NCBI GenBank assembly: GCA_021817025.1
Contig: JAKAWF010000079.1
Location: 1 to 13,020, forward strand
DNA: 13,020 bases
DNA from: a bacterium
GTDB taxonomy: Bacteria; Chloroflexota; Dormibacteria; UBA8260; Bog-877
Direction: 5' to 3'
Within the stretch, counting starts at the first letter, position 1. Each line of letters starts with the position of its first letter. A program made the translations under genes and the position numbers. The notes beneath the pieces were generated by a model, which saw nothing but the letters and a program-made list of their open reading frames with translations, ran no database searches and was not told the origin of the DNA. Positions 7,123-13,020 of the stretch are shown piece after piece.

Positions 7123-7125
7123 CAG

Positions 7126-7132
7126 GATCTAC
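7126..7132 (+). repeat. Target site duplication, right copy (GATCTAC)
   Basis: An exact copy of 4904-4910 outside the right end of the element. The coding frame of the ATPase gene resumes at 7133. Confidence 0.92.
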
Positions 7133-8158
7133 GATCGTCTCGAAGCCGATCTTAGGGATCACCAGGGGCTACAGGAGCTCAACCAGGCGCGCCGCCAAGA
7201 GGTTATCGAGGCCCACCAGAGGGACGAGGGGCCCCGCGACGCTTTCGAGAGCCTACTAAAGGTCGACCCGTCGCTCGCCTCCCTCTTCTCGTCAGGAGAC
7301 CGCCTGGTGACCCAGGCTGGGCCCGGCCGACGAAGCGTGTTCGTCGGGCGCCTTTTCCCGACCTTCTTCCGGATCAGCAAAGAGCCAGATCGGGGTCTCA
7401 TAAAGCCCTGTGCCATCAACAAGACGTGCCGCGTCGAATTCGAGACTGACGCGGCTAACGACTACTTCATTCGGGCATCCAATCCCGGGTCGCTTCGGAT
7501 CACGCCCGCAGACATTTGCGAACATTCTCACCTGTGGAATGGGCAGTGGGTGACGCGCTTTCGGGTTCCGTGGGATGCGAAGGTCGGCGACGAGGTGCCC
7601 GTCGAGGTCACGGTATCGGACGTGGAGCGGGAGGCGCACGGCGCGCCATTCGTCTGCCGTTTCATCCTGCGCGCGGCCCCCCCAGCGGACGATCGTCCGA
7701 CAGGAAAGCCCGGCCCGGGCACTCCGCAGCATCCGGCTCAGGGCAAGCACGATAAGCTGGTGGCTGGCTTTCCACCCGTGAATGAGGTGGACCGCAGTGG
7801 ATGGGCACCCCACGGGTTTACCAAGCTAAGCGCTCTGAAAGTCGTCCACGGGCTTGAGGGTGGATATGAGTTTTTTGTGAACATTGATAACGCTTTTCTT
7901 CTAACGCAGCTCAGCCAATCCAAGGCCGCGGATCGATCCAGCGTAAAGTTCTGGTTCAAGTACGGTCTGGTCCTGGCGGCGCTAGCTATGATCAAGCAGC
8001 AGTCAGTTGAGGAGGATCATGCTGACGAACATGGCGACGGCGAGGAGGTCGACCTCGACGCGATAGGCGCGAGCTGCGATGGACTAGCTAGGGCAATAGT
8101 CCCGATCATTCGCGCCCTCGGTAAGACACCACAGCTGGTGTCGGAGGAAGTGGCATAG
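7133..8158 (+). pseudogene. GHKL/MORC-like ATPase, C-terminal part after the insertion
   Basis: An open frame of 341 codons that continues the ATPase gene after the IS1634-like element: native Tyr at 4908-4910 joins Asp at 7133 (AIY|DRLEADLRDHQGLQELN). The join reads as a helical linker typical after the GHKL-S5 module (residues about 435-490 of the restored protein). Next comes a beta-rich segment (VFVGRLFPTFFRISKEP to FVCRFILRA) that looks like an immunoglobulin-type sandwich, a Pro/Gly linker, and a helical C-terminal domain with an acidic stretch (EEDHADEHGDGEE). A GTG at 7307 could start a 283-residue separate product, but no good ribosome binding site precedes it. The restored protein would be 788 residues. 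The fragment converges on the methyltransferase gene with 31 bases between stops. I do not recognise the C-terminal domains by name. Confidence 0.82.
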
Positions 8159-8189
8159 AACTCGGCCCGAGACGCTGGTCGCTCGGCCT

Positions 8190-9347
8190 CTACCGTAGAC
8201 GATGGAGCAGGAGAACCTCGCGACCGCTGCCCGAGGCGCGATCTCGTGCATACCAGCGGCGGTTCGGAACATCTCGGGTCATGTCCCGTTGGATGCGTCG
8301 CAGCGGTACGGCAAGCTCGAACTTTGCTTGGTCCATGGCAGCGAGGAACAGCGGTAGTTGAATTTCTGGATTGTTGAAGGCGACCAACTGGGCCACCAGG
8401 CCATCCCGGGTCATAATGTGCCGAATCCGAGAGAAGGCAATCGATAGTCGGCGGAAATAGTTCTCCTGACCGAGTGCCGATCTGCTGCCCATCGTATAGT
8501 AACTTGCCCCAAACCCGTCGCGTGTGTTGGTGATCCAGTAGGGGGCAGCCGTTTCTCTGCGGCTTTCGACCTGCCAGCGATGATACAGAACGTGAACTCC
8601 AGGATAAGGTGGCGAGGTGAGTACCAGCCTCACCCTACTGCTGGTCTCGCCGACCGCGTCGTACGAGGACGGCTCCCAGACCGACGCGACGCGAAGGCGC
8701 CGGGCCGGCACGATGTGGCTTTTGAGGTAACCGTGGTCTCGGGCTGCAGCGACGAGCTCGGCCATGCCCTCACGGGCCGAGAAAACAATGCGCTGCAATT
8801 TGTCTTCCATTTGTGGCAACGTCGGCACGTACCCCCCGTGTGCGACGTAGCCCTGTGACTCTATTGACCATTGCGCGAGCCTCAACAGGCAACACCGGGC
8901 CATGCGAGCAGCATCTGGATGGTCGATCGCCTCGAGCGAGGCAAGGCCAGAGCGAACTCGGTTTCTTAACGCGACAGGCAGGCCGTGCCATCTCGGATTG
9001 CGCTCGCTTGCTAGCCGCGGGTGCCTAAGGGGTCGGCTAGCCAGCCACCGGTCCATTCCTGCCCAGGCCGCAGCGGAGAGCGGCGTGGTCTTCGCGCGCG
9101 TAACGAACAGGGCCAAGGTATTCGCATCCACTCCAAGTGCGCGACGACCATGTGCGACGGCTTCCACGATCGTCGTCCCTCCGCCCATGAAGGGGTCGAG
9201 GATTAGGTCCCCGGGTTGACTGTGCGACTCGATGATCTCCCTGATCAGCTCCGGAGGGGCGGCTGCAGGGTATCGATAGAGCGAGTGGGTGAAGCCTCTC
9301 ACGTACGACTTGGTTCGGAGCTGCTTTGGGGCCTCTATGCGCGTCAC
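8190..9347 (-). CDS. DNA amino-methyltransferase (N6-adenine or N4-cytosine type)
   Basis: A 385-residue S-adenosylmethionine-dependent methyltransferase. Motif I is DPFMGGGTT at 51-59, the acidic motif II end is GVDAN (Asp74), and the catalytic motif IV is TSPPYP at 244-249; a motif X-like SLYRYPAAAPPELI precedes motif I at 22-35. The order X-I-...-IV with about 185 residues between I and IV differs from the common beta class (IV first), so the intervening helical segment may hold target recognition. SPPY enzymes methylate the exocyclic amine of adenine or cytosine; which one is not decidable here. The GTG start at 9347 follows GGAGG at 5 bases, a strong ribosome binding site. It converges on the ATPase gene and shares that island's lower GC, suggesting one modification cassette, although it has its own promoter and may act as a solitary methylase. 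It appears intact. Confidence 0.88.
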   Translation of the reverse strand: MTRIEAPKQLRTKSYVRGFTHSLYRYPAAAPPELIREIIESHSQPGDLILDPFMGGGTTIVEAVAHGRRALGVDANTLALFVTRAKTTPLSAAAWAGMDRWLASRPLRHPRLASERNPRWHGLPVALRNRVRSGLASLEAIDHPDAARMARCCLLRLAQWSIESQGYVAHGGYVPTLPQMEDKLQRIVFSAREGMAELVAAARDHGYLKSHIVPARRLRVASVWEPSSYDAVGETSSRVRLVLTSPPYPGVHVLYHRWQVESRRETAAPYWITNTRDGFGASYYTMGSRSALGQENYFRRLSIAFSRIRHIMTRDGLVAQLVAFNNPEIQLPLFLAAMDQAKFELAVPLRRIQRDMTRDVPNRRWYARDRASGSGREVLLLHRLR

Positions 9348-9551
9348 GCTCGCCTCCAGGTTGCCGGCATCGACTAATCATAGGCATTGCTGCCGTGCCC
9401 ATGCCACTCTTACACACCGCAGTCTGCCATGTGCGGGCGTCGTGGCCCGACAGGTTCAATTCGGCGTCGGTACTAGGGCTCCTGTGAAGGAAACGGAGAG
9501 ATCTGGTCAGCGTCTGTTGGCGATCACGAAAAGTGCAATGAGCTGATCACG
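9348..9551. promoter_or_regulatory. Upstream region of the methyltransferase gene, with a short direct repeat
   Basis: On the minus strand TATGAT (complement of 9377-9382) is a possible -10 about 30 bases before the methyltransferase GTG; only a poor -35 lies at 17-18 bp. Further on, GATCACGAA occurs at 9522-9530 and 9545-9553, 23 bp apart, extending to GATCACGAA(A/T)AGT. No credible gene lies here. The left end of the IS110 element probably falls in or just after this stretch. Confidence 0.45.
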
Positions 9552-9578
9552 AATAGTCAGCATGGAAGGGTGGGCGAA

Positions 9579-9663
9579 GGGGCCGGCCCAACGTGCATCG
9601 TAGGTTGCCCGAGGGGGCGAACCGCGCCCCGAGCAGAGCTACATCGTTGTGGAGGCCGGCCCC
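9579..9663 (+). ncRNA. Structured RNA leader of the IS110 transposase (bridge RNA segment or translational control hairpin)
   Basis: GGGGCCGGCC (9579-9588) pairs perfectly with GGCCGGCCCC (9654-9663). Inside, CAACG (9589-9593) pairs with CGTTG (9645-9649) and GTAG (9600-9603) with CTAC (9639-9642), with small bulges; the apex is GGGGCG/CGCCCC (9614-9619 and 9625-9630) with a 5-base loop. The whole 85 bases thus fold into one long, interrupted hairpin ending directly at the transposase ATG and covering its GGAGG. IS110 elements encode a bridge RNA in the non-coding end; this is the natural place to look, but I cannot identify guide loops, and repression of translation is an equally good explanation. 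Confidence 0.5.
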
Positions 9664-10770
9664 ATGAGTGAGCGTACCCGGTACTTGGGTCTGGATGTCT
9701 GCAAGGGCACCATTCAGGTTGCGGTGGCTGAGACGGACGGGACGGTGGCAGAGTACGTCAGCATCGCCAACGACCCGACTGCGGTGCGGCGGCTGGTACA
9801 AAGGCTGGGGCGAGGAGCCAGGCTGGTGTCAGCCTGCGAGGCAGGCCCCACCGGGTATCCGCTGCACCGCCAGTTGGTCCAGTTGGGGGCGCAGAACGCG
9901 GTCATCGCGCCCTCTCTCATGCCCAGGCGCCCCGGTGGCCGGGTGAAGACGGACCGCCGAGACACCATCCAACTGGCGCGGCTTTTGCGCAGCGGAGACC
10001 TCACCCCAGTGTGGGTTCCGGACCAGGCCAAGGAGTCACTGCGGGACCTGGCGCGCGCCCGCGACGACGCTCGGGTGGACGGCCTGCGGGCCCGACACCA
10101 GCTGGGGAAGTTCCTAAGTCGCCAGGGCATATCCGCGCCGCCGGCGGTGGGACGATCCTGGTCAGCCAAACATCAGGCTTGGCTCAACACGCTTGCTTTC
10201 CAGGAGGTGGCCGCCCAGGTCGCCTTCGACGACTATCTGGCCAGCGTCAGGGCGGCCGGTGAGCGGGTCCGCCGGCTGGAGGCCGCTCTTGTGGAGTGTG
10301 CTGCTGAAGGTCGCCACCGGGATCTGCTGCGCGCCCTCCAGGCACTTCGCGGAGTGGGATTCCTGACCGCAGTTGCCATCGTTGCCGAGGTCGGGGATCT
10401 GCGCCGCTTCCAGCGGGCGGCCGAATTCATGGCCTACGCCGGGCTGGTCCCTACCGAGCACTCCAGCGGTGCCACTCGACGCTGGGGCCTCATTGCCAAG
10501 ACCGGCAACCGGTTGCTGCGACAGGTCCTGGTCGAGGCCGCCCACCATGCCCGATTGCAGCCCGCCGTGTCCTCGGCATTGCGGCAGCGGCAGGCAGGCC
10601 TGTCGGCGGAGGTGGTCGACATCAGCTGGCGCTGCCAGCTCCGGCTCCATCTCAAGTACCTCCACTTGGGTGGCAGACTGGGCCGCCAGAAGGCGGTCAC
10701 CGCCACCGCCCGCGAGCTGGCTGGCTTTGTCTGGTCCGTCGGGCAGATCATGGGCGCTCCCTCGGCGTGA
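9664..10770 (+). CDS. IS110-family transposase (DEDD recombinase)
   Basis: A 368-residue transposase starting at ATG 9664, 8 bases after GGAGG; a GTG at 9649 in frame lacks a ribosome binding site. The N-terminal RuvC-like domain shows the DEDD set: Asp11 (YLGLDVCKG), Glu59 (SACEAGPTGY), Asp97 and Asp100 (KTDRRDT). The C-terminal Tnp_20 domain has LRGVGFLTAVAIVAEVG at 228-244 and the segment AYAGLVPTEHSSG holding the catalytic serine (Ser267 or 268). IS110 enzymes carry out RNA-guided recombination directed by a bridge RNA made from the element's non-coding end. No frameshift or missing key residue is seen, so the protein is probably active. It lies between the methyltransferase gene and the IS1380 element, on the plus strand. 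Confidence 0.95.
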   Translation: MSERTRYLGLDVCKGTIQVAVAETDGTVAEYVSIANDPTAVRRLVQRLGRGARLVSACEAGPTGYPLHRQLVQLGAQNAVIAPSLMPRRPGGRVKTDRRDTIQLARLLRSGDLTPVWVPDQAKESLRDLARARDDARVDGLRARHQLGKFLSRQGISAPPAVGRSWSAKHQAWLNTLAFQEVAAQVAFDDYLASVRAAGERVRRLEAALVECAAEGRHRDLLRALQALRGVGFLTAVAIVAEVGDLRRFQRAAEFMAYAGLVPTEHSSGATRRWGLIAKTGNRLLRQVLVEAAHHARLQPAVSSALRQRQAGLSAEVVDISWRCQLRLHLKYLHLGGRLGRQKAVTATARELAGFVWSVGQIMGAPSA

Positions 10771-10803
10771 ACTCCCGGTCGATTGAAGAAGGCGGAGTCG
10801 GGG

Positions 10804-10820
10804 TCGGCTACTGGAGCCGA
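10804..10820 (+). terminator. Small stem-loop after the IS110 transposase
   Basis: TCGGCT (10804-10809), loop ACTGG, AGCCGA (10815-10820): a perfect 6-bp stem 34 bases after the transposase stop. No T run follows, so it is at best a weak terminator or part of the element's right end. Confidence 0.35.
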
Positions 10821-10867
10821 GAACCCTCGAATGCACTTTGCGGTGGTCAACCGGCGCTAATAGTCAG

Positions 10868-11072
10868 AGGCAGCTCGGCGACGAATCACTGTCATGCGGC
10901 TCCGGCCCGGCCGACCCGCGAATATCAGGGTGATTGACCGTCGCTGTCATCTGACCTCGGCTGCGTCCTCTTCATCGCCCCCGCTTGACACTACCTTCCA
11001 TATCAGTGCCGGGGACCCGCCGCGGTCTAACCGACCCGCCCCCAAGCCAGTCTGGGGGCTTAACCTGAGGAA
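10868..11072. other. Intergenic stretch between two insertion sequences
   Basis: I see no convincing gene. A 60-codon plus-strand frame here has a Pro/Ser/Arg composition without family resemblance. The only clear structure is GCCCCCA (11038-11044) pairing with TGGGGGC (11053-11059) around an 8-base loop, followed by TTAA: a plausible but poorly T-tailed terminator. Confidence 0.45.
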
Positions 11073-11167
11073 GTGACTCCCGACTTCAACCCGGAGCGCC
11101 ATCTCCGCGAGGCGGACGGCTTCCGTTGCTCTGAGGATGACGGCCGCTGGGCCACCACCGAAGCTGC
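11073..11167 (+). pseudogene. Possible 5' fragment of a gene cut by the IS1380 element
   Basis: A GTG at 11073 opens a frame reading MTPDFNPERHLREADGFRCS, then EDDGRWATTEAA, a composition that looks like real protein rather than a shadow. It runs into the IS1380 end at 11168 and stops 12 codons later inside the element. The GAGG at 11067-11070 is only 2 bases from the GTG, so translation start is doubtful. If the element is removed between 11167 and 12873 the frame stays open and continues into the ATG frame at 12895. I do not recognise the family. Confidence 0.3.
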
Positions 11168-11188
11168 CCTTAGCCGCGATCGTTCACG
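11168..11188 (+). repeat. Left terminal inverted repeat of the IS1380 element
   Basis: It matches the inverse complement of 12852-12872 at 19 of 21 positions; the inner 18 bp have a single mismatch. The outermost bases are set by the CC start usual for this family, so the end could be off by a base. Confidence 0.75.
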
Positions 11189-11379
11189 CCGCCCCGCCGA
11201 ACAGTGATTTGGGGCGTGGAATGGGTGCGTGCGGCGGTCGTGGTTCGGTGGCACTGCTGTTGGCCGCCGTTGCGAGCACTGCCTGAGCAAACCGCACAGC
11301 GGTTGAGTGGCTCGCGGGATGCATGCACGGCAGGTCGAAGTCGGCGATGGCGGGGACCGGGGCCGCAGCGGGGAGCTGG

Positions 11380-12747
11380 TCAGGTGAGGAGAGCCATCCG
11401 TCGGTGGGCGCCGAGGAGGGCGCCGGCATCGGGCCAGCCGTCGAGCACCCGCAGGATGGTTCGCCGCCCGGAGCGGACCAGGCGAGCCGGGGCGTGCCAC
11501 AGGCGCCAGCGCAGCGCCTTGGGCTCGGCTTGGCGCAGATCGCCGCGCAGGCAGAGCAGCTGGAACCAGCGGACCAGGTCGGCGGCGAAACCCACCTGGG
11601 CCAGCCAGGCGGAGTTGGCGCCAAAGTCGGTGAAGGGGAAGCGCTCGAGGCCCGAGTCCTTGAGACGGCCGATGTGGTCCTCCACATGGGCATGGGCCCG
11701 CATGAACCGATCCAGCTCCACCGGATCACCCTGGCGATCGGTGTAGAAGCCCCAGAAGCGGTGCTCCAGCGAGGGGAAGAGGCTGGTCTGGGCTCCGGGG
11801 TGGCGCGGCTCCCGGCGCACGATCAGGCGGGTGCCAGGGGGCCAGTTCGAGAGCTTGCAGAAGTCGGTCAGCTCCGCCACCTCTGCCCCACACCGCAGCG
11901 CGCCGTCCTGGCGCACCGCCGGTTGCCAGCGAGACTCATCATCGAGGGCCAGGGAGATGGCGGCGTGGATCTGGCGGCAGGAGCGGGCGACCACGCTGAA
12001 GCCCACGTTGCGCTCCCGGCAACCCCGAACGAAGTCCTCGGTGCATCCGGCGGAGTCCGCCCGAGCGGTCAGCTGCCGCCGGGCCAGCCGGGGATCGGCA
12101 CCCCGGTGATGGCCGCTTTGGAACACCGCTGGCATGGCGGCGATGGCCGAGTCCAGCAGCTGCAGGTGATCCTCGGCCTTGTTGGCGCCGGCGTTGCCGG
12201 GGCGGAGCATGGAGCTGAGGGTGTCCCCGGTGCCGTCAAAGAAGCAGAAGAGGGGGTGGAAGCCGAAGCCGCCCTTGTAGGTGGGGGCGGTGCGCTCCTT
12301 GTTCTCCGAGTGGATCTGGACCAGCGAAGCGTCGAAGTCGAGGATCCCCTCGTTGCACCACACGCTCGGCATTCGGCGCCAGACCGTGGCCCGGATCTGG
12401 GCCACGGCCTCCTCGACCGCCGCCAGCACCTCTGGGCTGAGCTGGCGAACACTGCGGTAGAGGGTGGAGTCCGAGCACACGTCGGGGAACAGCTGCCGCT
12501 GGGCTCGCAGATGCTCGATGTCGGCGCAGCTCTCGCCACCGCCAGCCAGCAGCAGGAGCAGATGGACCATGACCTTGCCCCGGTCGTGCAGCGGAAGGCG
12601 TCTGGTGGTGCGAACGATAGCGTTCGAGATCACGGTGCCGAGGCCCAAGCGGTCGGCGAAGCTCCCCAGGGCGTGAAGACCCGCGTGCGCGGCGACCTGG
12701 TTGCCGCCCGACTCCACCACGACCGGGGCGGTGCTGGTAGCCTTCAT
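11380..12747 (-). CDS. IS1380-family DDE transposase
   Basis: A 455-residue transposase from the ATG at 12747, which follows AGGAGGG by 10 bases; an in-frame start at 12816 would add 23 residues without a ribosome binding site. Family hallmarks are AGGGESCADIEHLRAQ near residue 68, DFDASLVQIHSENKE with the first catalytic Asp (137 or 139), TYKGGFGFHPLFCFFDGT, GNAGANKAEDHLQLLD, TARADSAGC with the second Asp (231), and the catalytic Glu356 in AHVEDHIGRLKDSGLERFPF. These enzymes perform DDE cut-and-paste transposition through the 21-bp ends. The frame is intact with all key residues, so the protein may be active. Strong overlapping open frames on other strands are a GC artefact. Confidence 0.94.
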   Translation of the reverse strand: MKATSTAPVVVESGGNQVAAHAGLHALGSFADRLGLGTVISNAIVRTTRRLPLHDRGKVMVHLLLLLAGGGESCADIEHLRAQRQLFPDVCSDSTLYRSVRQLSPEVLAAVEEAVAQIRATVWRRMPSVWCNEGILDFDASLVQIHSENKERTAPTYKGGFGFHPLFCFFDGTGDTLSSMLRPGNAGANKAEDHLQLLDSAIAAMPAVFQSGHHRGADPRLARRQLTARADSAGCTEDFVRGCRERNVGFSVVARSCRQIHAAISLALDDESRWQPAVRQDGALRCGAEVAELTDFCKLSNWPPGTRLIVRREPRHPGAQTSLFPSLEHRFWGFYTDRQGDPVELDRFMRAHAHVEDHIGRLKDSGLERFPFTDFGANSAWLAQVGFAADLVRWFQLLCLRGDLRQAEPKALRWRLWHAPARLVRSGRRTILRVLDGWPDAGALLGAHRRMALLT

Positions 12748-12851
12748 CTGCGAAGTGCCCTCCTGGTTGGGGTCGCTGGCGTCTCGACAACACCAGTTTC
12801 CCTTTCCAGAGGGCATTTCTGCAGCTTCACACCCCCGCGACCATCAGCCTC

Positions 12852-12872
12852 CGTGAATGATCGCGGCTAGGG
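12852..12872 (-). repeat. Right terminal inverted repeat of the IS1380 element
   Basis: The inverse of the left end at 11168-11188, 19 of 21 positions identical. It lies about 105 bases upstream of the transposase ATG, leaving room for a promoter. Confidence 0.75.
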
Positions 12873-12894
12873 CCGTAGAACGAGAGGTCGAGCC

Positions 12895-13020
12895 ATGAAC
12901 CCGGAAGCTCGCGACGTGTTCCTTGCGATTGCCCGCTGTCCCCTGGTGACTGCTGCCCTGGTCGACTCGTCTGAGCCGTGCGCCGACGTCGTCGCATGGT
13001 ACGGGACGGCTTCGGACGGC
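12895..13020 (+). CDS. Unidentified gene, N-terminal part cut by the window edge
   Basis: An ATG at 12895, preceded by GAGAGG at 7 bases, opens a frame that runs to the window end without a stop (42 codons). The visible residues MNPEARDVFLAIARCPLVTA, then ALVDSSEPCADVVAWYGTASDG, look like a genuine soluble protein but match no family I can name. It begins 22 bases outside the right end of the IS1380 element. The frame is also open upstream to the element end, so the true gene could be longer and disrupted. Confidence 0.5.
   Translation, partial: MNPEARDVFLAIARCPLVTAALVDSSEPCADVVAWYGTASDG

Larger units (their letters stand above)
4911..7125 (+). mobile_element. IS1634-family insertion sequence with a DUF6788 passenger gene
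   Basis: A 2215-bp element bounded by a 7-bp target duplication. The ends carry a 34-bp split inverted repeat: CTTTCCGCAGGT, 8 divergent bases, then TGAAATCGTGACAC (4915-4948 and, inverted, 7089-7122), with 28 of 34 positions matching. A few unmatched bases lie outside (CCCCA on the left, CAG on the right). It carries a DDE transposase on the plus strand and a small divergent DUF6788 gene. It is inserted in the GHKL ATPase gene in the same orientation as that gene. Both genes look intact, so it may still be mobile. Confidence 0.92.
9552..10867 (+). mobile_element. IS110-family insertion sequence (ends approximate)
   Basis: The transposase is unambiguous; the ends are tentative. AATAGTCAG occurs at 9552-9560 and again at 10859-10867, bracketing about 1.3 kb, a normal IS110 size. 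IS110 elements usually lack inverted repeats and are bounded by a short shared core, so a direct repeat is the signal one would look for; a 9-bp repeat between two flanks of a few hundred bases can also arise by chance. Confidence 0.5.
11168..12872 (-). mobile_element. IS1380-family insertion sequence
   Basis: A 1705-bp element, the normal size for IS1380. The ends are CC(T/C)TAGCCGCGATC(G/A)TTCACG at 11168-11188 and, inverted, at 12852-12872, matching at 19 of 21 positions. The transposase is on the minus strand. No target duplication is visible (CTGC on the left, CCGT on the right for a 4-bp window), which suggests an older insertion or a rearranged flank. Between the left end and the transposase stop (11189-11379) there is no gene. 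Confidence 0.82.

Noticed and set aside
10985..11013. TTGACA at 10985-10990 as a promoter -35
   Set aside because: No -10-like hexamer at 16-18 bp; TATCAG follows at only 10 bp.
10894..11076. 60-codon plus-strand frame between the IS110 and IS1380 elements
   Set aside because: Low-complexity Ser/Pro/Arg composition, no ribosome binding site and no recognisable motif.
11323..12870. 515-codon plus-strand open frame opposite the IS1380 transposase
   Set aside because: A GC-driven shadow frame without family resemblance; the minus strand encodes a complete IS1380 transposase.

Overview
The window comes from a high-GC bacterium. The left-hand core genes run at very high GC with many GTG starts, which would fit an actinomycete-like or other high-GC Gram-positive or Chloroflexota-type genome; the sequence does not settle the phylum. 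The left edge (1-1018) is ordinary chromosome: the end of a LivG-like and a complete LivF-like ABC ATPase of branched-chain amino acid transport, overlapping by 8 bases. From about 1020 onwards everything looks acquired: a tyrosine recombinase, a small island of DNA-modification-type genes with visibly lower GC, and three insertion sequences of different families (IS1634-like, IS110, IS1380).

The core of the island is 2297-9347. It holds a DndB-family protein (DGQHR domain), a GHKL/MORC-like ATPase in the same direction 3 bases downstream, and a convergent DNA amino-methyltransferase. No dndA, dndC, dndD, dndE or sspBCD-like gene is visible, so this is not a standard phosphorothioation locus. 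My reading is a restriction-modification-like or epigenetic defence cassette built from DndB + MORC-type ATPase + methyltransferase, which I do not recognise as a named system. Its promoter is striking: a consensus sigma70-type promoter (TTGACA-17-TATACT) is embedded in five GAGCTC-type boxes spaced exactly 22 bp apart, with a sixth box that is also the ribosome binding site and forms a perfect 8-bp inverted repeat with box 5. DndB family members are known repressors of dnd genes, so autoregulation by DndB on this array is the obvious hypothesis.

The ATPase gene is broken. A 2215-bp IS1634-family element (4911-7125), carrying its transposase and a divergent DUF6788 passenger, sits inside it, flanked by a perfect 7-bp duplication (GATCTAC). 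Removing the element and one copy of the duplication rejoins the two halves exactly in frame into a 788-residue protein. The cassette in this genome is therefore probably inactivated, and the insertion looks recent because both halves remain open.

The right part (9348-13020) contains an IS110-family transposase preceded by a long, strongly paired RNA structure that covers its Shine-Dalgarno sequence (a bridge RNA or translational control candidate), an IS1380-family element with recognisable 21-bp ends, and the first 42 codons of an unrecognised gene at the window edge. No tRNA, rRNA or CRISPR array was found.
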